A DNA stretch of 64,000 bases from Patellaria atrata CBS 101060 (Eukaryota > Ascomycota > Dothideomycetes > Patellariales > Patellariaceae): the NCBI GenBank assembly GCA_010093705.1, contig MU006102.1:175971-239970 (forward strand), in the 5' to 3' direction. The notes beneath the pieces are model-generated. The model made no database searches. It was not told the DNA's origin and saw only the letters and a program-made list of their open reading frames with translations. Shown piece by piece: positions 57,883 to 64,000 of this stretch. Positions within the stretch are counted from its first letter, which is position 1; every line of letters starts with the position of its first letter. The position numbers were made by a program, and so were the translations under genes.

Positions 57883-59154
57883 ATGTCTGTTCCCCAGATA
57901 CCAGGAGTACGCATTCCCAGCCGCCTTGAGCAAACAATCAGGCAAGAAGTTGCAAGCCTTTTGGGTAGAACGTCGACAAACTTTCCCGGTGCGCAACCTG
58001 TCAGCTTTGCTAGACATCATTTGAAAGAGATTGCCAAAAAGGACTATTACCTCTGTGAAAAGACAGACGGAATTCGCTGTCTTTTGTATTGCACGCAAGA
58101 TGAGAATGGTGCTGAGGTGCATTACTTCATCAACCGAAAGAACGAATACTACCAAGTCAGAGGAATTCACTTTCCGCATGAAGGGGATCCAAATTTCCAG
58201 AGGTTTCATATTGCTACAATCCTGGATGGAGAACTAGTTAACGACAGATATCCGGATGGATCTGTCCAGCTACGATTTTACGTGTTCGATTGTCTAGTGA
58301 TCGACGGTAAATCATTGACGTCGAGAATATTGGATATCCGGTTGGGATATTTCCATGCAAATATATGGGTACCATATCGCAAGATGTACGAAGTTTTTCC
58401 ACAAGAGAAAGAATTCAGGATGATGGAATTAGTACTTAAGGACCTCGGCAAACCATATGGAATTACGGAAGCCTTCAACAAAATCAAAGATCTAAAGCAT
58501 GGGAACGATGGTCTCGTATTTACCTGCAAAAGTACACCGTATATTTTCGGAACGGATGAGAATATACTGAAATGGAAGCCACCCCAAGAGAACACAGTAG
58601 ACTTTGTTCTCAAGGTCGGACCTTTTCCACTATTCTACTCAGAGACGTCAGATCCGCCCGGAATGATTCCCGATTATGATGATATTCCATTACTCGAACT
58701 TTGTGTGAACTACGGAAATAGAGACTTACGCAATTATACGGAATTATACGTCACGTGGCAAGAATGGGAGGTGATGAAATCTCTCAACGAGATTCTTGAT
58801 GACCGAATAATAGAATGTTATAGAGATATGGAAGGAAGATGGCGCTATAAGGCAGAGGAAGACAGGAGGCCCCGTTTCCGGGACGATAAATCCGATGCGA
58901 ATCATATTAGCACGGTTATTAAGGTCATTGAAAGTATAAATGATGGCGTTTCCACGGAAGACCTGCTTGCCGCTGAATTCGATATAAAGAAAGGATGGAA
59001 ATTGCGTCACCCCGAGGAAGACCGGAAGCAAACCATAGTGGCAGCTCCCGCTCCTGCGCCGGAAGAGGAGCGGAGAAAGAGAGCAGCAACTGGGCCTCCC
59101 CCTTCAGTCCAGAGCCCTGACGAGAAGAAGGTTAAAACGCAGTCAGCCTTTTGA
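57883..59154 (+). CDS. CEG1: mRNA guanylyltransferase (capping enzyme alpha subunit)
   Basis: Transfers GMP to the 5' diphosphate end of nascent pre-mRNA in the nucleus. Single exon, 423 residues. The nucleotidyltransferase motifs are in order: I, EKTDGIR with the GMP-linked Lys60; III, FYVFDCLVIDG; IIIa, YRKMYEVFPQEKEFRM; IV, NDGLVFTC; V, ILKWKPPQENTVDF; VI, WRYKAEEDRRPRFRDDKSDANH. The ELCVNYGNRDLRNYTELYVT stretch belongs to the OB domain. The C-terminal 35 residues are a disordered Pro/Lys tail. The start fits because MSVPQIPGVRIPSRL is conserved in fungal Ceg1. The leader just before it is tandemly duplicated, and a decayed copy of the gene lies 1.07 kb downstream on the same strand. Confidence 0.96.
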   Translation: MSVPQIPGVRIPSRLEQTIRQEVASLLGRTSTNFPGAQPVSFARHHLKEIAKKDYYLCEKTDGIRCLLYCTQDENGAEVHYFINRKNEYYQVRGIHFPHEGDPNFQRFHIATILDGELVNDRYPDGSVQLRFYVFDCLVIDGKSLTSRILDIRLGYFHANIWVPYRKMYEVFPQEKEFRMMELVLKDLGKPYGITEAFNKIKDLKHGNDGLVFTCKSTPYIFGTDENILKWKPPQENTVDFVLKVGPFPLFYSETSDPPGMIPDYDDIPLLELCVNYGNRDLRNYTELYVTWQEWEVMKSLNEILDDRIIECYRDMEGRWRYKAEEDRRPRFRDDKSDANHISTVIKVIESINDGVSTEDLLAAEFDIKKGWKLRHPEEDRKQTIVAAPAPAPEEERRKRAATGPPPSVQSPDEKKVKTQSAF

Positions 59155-60225
59155 GCTTACCTCATTTCCCTTAGACTAGTGATACTAGAACAGATGGAGT
59201 TTTATTTTGTGTTGAGCTGGTGCTGTACCGGGAGGCACTTTGAGTTCTGAGTGTTTTTTCTAGTGTTTTTTCTATGGGTTTCTGATTGAATTTTTGAGTT
59301 ATTGAGTTTCGAGTTTCGGGCTGGGTCATGTTTTGGAGCGCTTTTGGGAAATTTTTATTAACTAGATACCCACGACGAGACTTGCGTCTTACTGTCGTCC
59401 CTTAGTTTTCGTATTAAAGGATTTCACCGTTCTATCAATTGTGAACAATTCAAATATACTGGTGCATCTCCCTCTACACTTGATCCCTCATTACCATCTT
59501 TACACCTCTGTGCAGATATTCACACAGCATTCCGCCCGTCACCCATTGCTCTCTGTACACGGAGCCCTAAAATTAGGTTGCAGCCGTTTTGTTTTAAGTA
59601 CCCTTTCATTAGATGTATAGTTCATATGTTCCTTCCTGGTCAAGATTCGATTTTGCAGTGTCCTTGCTGGAGGACTATGATTATCCCTTCAACTTTTGTA
59701 TAAGTAAGGTAAATGCTAAGGGCTCAGTGACAAAAGCACCTTACTTTACTGATAGGATTGGGCATTTGAAGAAAGTCGACTCGCTGCCAGTGGCTTTTTC
59801 CGTGATATCATGCTACACTGCTTCCCGCTCTCAACAAAACCTCGCTCCCCCCTCCCATTCATTTTACTTTTACCATAATCTTGATGTACATGCACCTCAC
59901 TTCTATTTTCAACTCTTCTTCTATTTTTACATGATGACCAGAGCTGCACATCAGCTAGCCACAATATTCTGTGAGTAACATCTTGAGTCTACAGATACAT
60001 GTGATCCATGGTATGGAGAGATATATTAGGTTTTGCCAGCAGGTTTATCACTCACAGCTCCCATGGACTATATCACAGATGGAACACTGCAGTATTCGTT
60101 ACTTGTTAACCTTTGGTAGTACTTCCATTCCAAACATACATTCAACTTCCAGGCTTCTCACTCATTATCGGGGAACCTCAGGTTGTTGTTCTCACCCCAA
60201 CCCTCAGCAATCACATTCATTCGCA
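59155..60225. other. Intergenic between CEG1 and its pseudogene
   Basis: CEG1 3' UTR and about 900 bp with no recognisable gene; CT-rich tracts near 59815-59935. Confidence 0.5.
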
Positions 60226-61020
60226 ATGTCAGTCCTAATCCCATCTCGGATGAAGTATGCACTCGGACCAGAAGTAGGATCAAGCAAGGGAAGCATGAGA
60301 AACGAACCGTACAAATACTCCCATCACGATTCTTAGATGCTGGAGACACAGATATTCAGCTTTACAATAAGGTGGAACAACTTTTAGAATGGCTGCCGAA
60401 TGTCAAGACCCTAGGCATTGGCCTCGAGTAATGGGAGCTAATTCCAATTAACTCTCCAAGGTCGACGAGAAGCGAAGGTTCAATATTGATCGATTCTTCG
60501 TGTATCTCTCACCCGCTTCATCGCCTTGGTCGCCAAATGTGCCGATGGATCCGTTCCTTGACAATTCTCCGTGTTCGATTACCTTATGATAGATGGGAAG
60601 TTACTCGAGCTCTGCGTAAATCACGGAGTTGCACGTGACATGGGAGCAATGCGAGGTGATGAAGCCATCTACAAGCCGTCTTTCAAAAGGTCGGAGTTGG
60701 AAGAATTTCCCCAACAGACGATCGAGCTTGTCCCACAAATATCCCGGTAACCTCTTCGGCATAACCGAGGCTTTCGATAAGATTCAAGTCTTCAGCGTGT
60801 TGATGATGACTTCAACTTTATGGCAGAATCATCGACTGTTACAGAGATGTTGAAGAGCGATGGAGATTCAAAGCCGAAGACGACGGGATGTCCAGATTTC
60901 GAAACGATAAGTCGGATAGAAATCATATCAGCACCGTCATAAAAGTCACTGAAAGCATCAACGATGGCGTCTCCACAGAAGACCTTCACGCTGCTGAATT
61001 CGAGATCAAGAAAGGACCTT
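60226..61020 (+). pseudogene. Rearranged, disabled copy of CEG1
   Basis: Pieces matching CEG1 in several frames. At 60226 MSV..IPSRMKYALGPEVGS resembles the CEG1 N-terminus (PEVGSSKG against QEVASLLG). From about 60565 come VFDYLMIDGKLL (motif III), ELCVNHGVA and HVTWEQCEVMK (OB part), then FPQQTIELVPQ and LFGITEAFDKI, which in CEG1 lie before the OB part, then RIIDCYRDVEERWRFKAEDD, FRNDKSDRNHISTVIKVTES and NDGVSTEDLHAAEFEIKKG (motif VI and the C-terminus). Motif I with its lysine is absent, frames shift at least three times and stops occur, so no enzyme can be made. The order of the middle blocks differs from the parent. The last block is the best preserved. Confidence 0.88.
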
Positions 61021-62060
61021 CGGCAGAAGATCCCCAACCACTTCATGCTTTTACTCTGGCAGATTGTTGCGAACATCATGTACCGGTCCCAGGAATATCC
61101 AGACACAATCGAAGCAAGACGTAATGTAGTCCACGTCAAGATCCGGAGGTCGTGCGACTTATACCGTCCATAAACAGCATCAGTAACCTCGCAACCCGCC
61201 ATCCCGAAACGTTACTCCAATATCCTCTACCATCGACTTTTTTCACCCAGTGTACGATCATTCAGGGCATTCTTCATGTTATCTTGGATCTTCTCACTCA
61301 CGACGTGGATCTGATCGTTCAACTGGCTCATAAGCAGATTCAGAATATGGATGAAGACTCACGCACCGAGGGCCGCTCGAACGATGAAGTTGGAGTAGTA
61401 TTTCCTATTAGCCAATGCCCTGTATGGAAGAGCTGATAGACAGATTGGAACCATACTGATCGAATACGTTAATGGCGTGTCGTTATCGACTTCCTAGTAT
61501 GTGGGACATCAACGGTATAATGGAGGCTTCAAGGTACGTCCGTGTATGCGCGAGTGTATGAGGTCTATTATCATTATTGTGTTTATACAGGCGTTAGCGG
61601 ATATAGGTCCTTTGTTGTATAACTCTTGTGTAGTTCTACATCTAGATTTAACGTATTTGTACATGTATCAACGCCGACCAAAACCCTTCGCCATGATTAA
61701 CATATATGCGTGTGAACTTGACTTTAGATGCTACCTCTTTATTTCGTCCCAACCCTTATGTACCGGTTAAGGCGATATAGTACGTGAAGTTTGATGCTTC
61801 CCAAAGAACTTTCGGAGAAGACAAAGTGTTGCGTTGAAAGAGAGATCTTTTCGTTTAGAATTAGTCATAGAATGGTTCCTATAAGACAGCATTTGATTCA
61901 ATTATTTGATAATTATCTCAGTTGGAATTCGTTGTGAGCGAATACATGGAGAAGTATGATCGTCAACGTCATGAGAAAGCTCGAAACACGACTTCACACT
62001 CTCACAACGCCAGAACTTCATCTCCAGTGCAACCTCCCATCTCTTTTCAACACAACAACA
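61021..62060. other. Intergenic, upstream of CBP3
   Basis: About 1 kb after the CEG1 pseudogene; I do not find further CEG1-like pieces. The stretch 61990-62060 is the probable CBP3 leader. Confidence 0.45.
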
Positions 62061-63174
62061 ATGCCATACAATTACATATGCAGAGCTTGCCTCCGAGCCA
62101 TCACACGATCAAAAGTTCCAATTCACAATGTACATTTCCCAAAGTCCTCAAATTCGAGCAACGAACACTGACCTTTCACCAGGTCCTCAACACCTCCACA
62201 ACAACTCGCAGATTTGCATCCTCGGTAGCCGCAGCATCTACATCTCCACAACCTAGCACACTACAAACCCAATTAACGAAACCGCAACCCAAAGTCCATC
62301 CGTACGCCAATCCCAAGAGCACCACCATGAGGTTAGCCCAGCAGCTAGACAAATTCGGCGTAACGGAAACATACGCCGCCTACGGCTCGACGGAAAAGAT
62401 GTCGAAAGAATGCATCCGACAAGCCGACTACAGCATCCCGGCCGCCATAACCGGAAACCGAGACGCGATTCCCAAAACAGCGGAGGGGGAGGAACTAGGT
62501 GTGGCCCTCGAGGGGAGCGAGAAGGAGTGGTGGTACGACGGTGCGTAATCACCCCAATCCCCATCCCCCAGACCCAAATCCGGTCAAACATAATAACGAG
62601 TTGTTATATTCGATACTTATGATATGACCCAGAACTCGCCCTAACCCCCACCTTCAACACCTGGGCTCAGATCACCTTTCTCCACATGTACATCCTCACC
62701 GCGCGACTGCGGCTCTTCCCACCCGCGCACGCCCCGACGTGGCACCAGCACCTCCTCGACCACTTTTTCTATGCCGCGGAGCATCGCATGGTTACCCTGC
62801 ACGGGCTTGTCGCGAAGGGCATCCGCCACCGCTACCTCAAGGACTTGTATTCGCAGTGGAGGGGTTCGTTAGCTAGTTACGATGAGGGACTCGTGAGGGG
62901 CGATGCGGTGCTTGCGGGTGCGGTGTGGAGGAATATCTTCAAGGCGCAGGAGTTGGAGGGGGATGTGCCTGTCAGGGTCGCCATGGTGGTGGGGTATATG
63001 AGGCGGTGCGTTAGGGAGTTGGAGGGGATGAGTGATGCGGAAATTGCCGGAGCGGAGGTGGTGTTTAAATCAGCTGGGGATGAGAGAAAGTTGGTAGAGC
63101 AGCTTGGTGGGCTGGCTGTGGCCGAGAATACTGGGAAGAATGTGCAAGATATAGCTACTGGGAAGAGCTTGTAA
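62061..63174 (+). CDS. CBP3: Cytochrome bc1 assembly factor Cbp3 (UQCC1 family)
   Basis: Mitochondrial chaperone that with Cbp6 couples cytochrome b synthesis to complex III assembly. Exons 62061-62129, 62183-62540, 62633-63174; 969 bases, 322 residues. The start MPYNYICRACLRAITRSKV plus TRRFASS is a basic mitochondrial presequence. The Ubiq_cyt_C_chap domain begins around AYGSTEKMSKECIRQADYSI and carries LTPTFNTWAQITFLHMYILT, LRLFPPAHAPTWHQHLLDHF, FFYAAEHRMVTLHGLVAKGI and RHRYLKDLYSQWRGSLASYD, then VRVAMVVGYMRRCVRELEGM. The first intron donor (AAT|GTACAT) is weak but gives a correct phase. GC content rises sharply in exon three. The 3' end is only 79 bp from the convergent oxidoreductase gene. 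Confidence 0.93.
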
Positions 63175-63253
63175 TGAGACGGGAGCATCGGAGTCCTTTT
63201 TGCGATAGTAATGATAATCCCCCCGAACGAATGAATATACAGCATCAACCATA

Positions 63254-63960
63254 TCACCCTTCCGACCCCTCACTCCCATCCCCATTCCTCTCCCCACACG
63301 ACCCTACCCCACTATCACTATCCTCCCCCTCCTCCCCCAAACACTCAAATCTCCCACCCACCCCTCTGACATACTTCTCACCCGCCCTCAGCACCAGCTC
63401 CGTCCCCTCCCCCTCAAGCACCTCGCTAAGACCCCACACGACCCTCTCAGCGCCACTCCTCGCGCCCGCCAAATTCGCCGCTCCCGGCCCCAGCTCCAGC
63501 GCCGCCAGCTTTCCCGTCACGAACAGCGGCACGTGCGGCGCCCACGCCAGATCGGGCGTCAGGACCGGCAAGCCGCCGACAGCGGTAACGGGGTGTTTAG
63601 CGCGGAGAGTGCGGAGGTAGGGCAGCGCGGCGACGTCGGTCGCGATGCCGGTGGCGAAGTAGATGTAGTCCATCTCCGTTTCTTCCAGGGTTGGGATCGG
63701 GGGCTCGGTCTCCACGCGCCAGGTCCGCGTTGTGGGGTTGAAAGTGCGGGACGTGAGGGTAGTGTGCGTGTGCAGGGACAGGCGGGCATTGGCGATGTGG
63801 GCGCGCAGCTTTTTGTGGAAGGGCGGGGTTATGGAGCCGCCGTCGCGGGCGGAGAGGATTAGAGAGTGGCGCTGCGCGCCGGAGGGCAGGGTCCAGAAGG
63901 TGGAGTGGTGGTAGTTGCGGAATTTGCCTATCCAGGGAAGGGATAGGTCGAAGGGTTTTA
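63254..63960 (-). CDS. FAD/NAD(P)-binding oxidoreductase, 3' exon only
   Basis: Last exon of a minus-strand gene running off the right edge; a CTAACAACAG acceptor ends at 63961. The exon reads KPFDLSLPWIGKFRNYHHST, then a central ARDGGSITPPFHKKLRAH, then EMDYIYFATGIATDVAALPY, HPVTAVGGLPVLTPDLAWAP and VPLFVTGKLAALELGPGAAN. The DYIYFATG stretch is the late ATG-type motif of flavin-dependent monooxygenases (L-ornithine N-hydroxylase/FMO-like), and the GxLAALxLGPGAxNLxGAR pattern is typical of a widespread fungal group annotated as FAD-NAD(P)-binding proteins. Dinucleotide-binding GxGxxG motifs must lie outside the window. Substrate unknown. The C-terminal 40 residues are acidic and low complexity. 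The coding strand is GC-rich, unlike most neighbours. Confidence 0.8.
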
Positions 63961-64000
63961 CTGTTGTTAGGGGTTAGTGAGAGGGGTGGTATGGTGAGGT

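Overview
This is a fragment of a filamentous ascomycete nuclear genome (Pezizomycotina; Leotiomycetes is my best guess, from the kinase, kinase/ankyrin and Cys/His-rich families rather than from any search). The evidence is short introns of about 45-80 bases with GTRNGT donors, CTAAC/TACTAAC branch sites and YAG acceptors, monocistronic genes on both strands, and orthologues of classic fungal housekeeping proteins. Exon joins were worked out by hand from splice motifs, reading phase and family continuity; most multi-exon genes close exactly in frame.

Left part (1-10 kb) is accessory and partly decayed. It holds a kinase-like pseudogene with two in-frame stops, a small Cys/His-rich gene whose Gln-rich tail is cut by two TAA codons, a diverged three-unit tandem repeat, a secreted S53 protease (sedolisin) with a four-run G-tract upstream, and a fungal transcription factor whose Zn2Cys6 domain is damaged in its first half.

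Middle part (10-45 kb): a LAM-type sterol-transfer protein (GRAM+VASt+TM) divergent from a MIT/coiled-coil protein; a secreted His/Pro/Gly-repeat protein; a kinase-ankyrin protein; the four-RRM regulator Nrd1/Mrn1 divergent from ALG8; the ISW2 subunit ITC1; SAGA SGF73; a mitochondrial O-acyltransferase of the CysA/Cys2 type; VMS1; and one unrecognised protein gene. Right part (45-64 kb): a DHA1-type MFS exporter, TTI1 divergent from PDS5, mRNA guanylyltransferase CEG1 followed 1 kb downstream by a scrambled CEG1 pseudogene, CBP3, and the 3' exon of an FAD-dependent oxidoreductase cut by the window end.

The genes do not form a pathway or biosynthetic cluster. Themes are chromatin/cohesion (ITC1, SGF73, PDS5), PIKK assembly (TTI1), RNA handling (NRD1, CEG1, VMS1 in ribosome quality control), lipid/glycan work at the ER (LAM, ALG8) and mitochondria (CBP3, CysA). 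I see no complete transposon, CRISPR array, rRNA or intact tRNA. I do not see a convincing new multi-gene system; the most unusual items are the rearranged CEG1 copy, the C-to-T-like nonsense scars at the left end, the damaged zinc-cluster factor and the octarepeat-like secreted protein.
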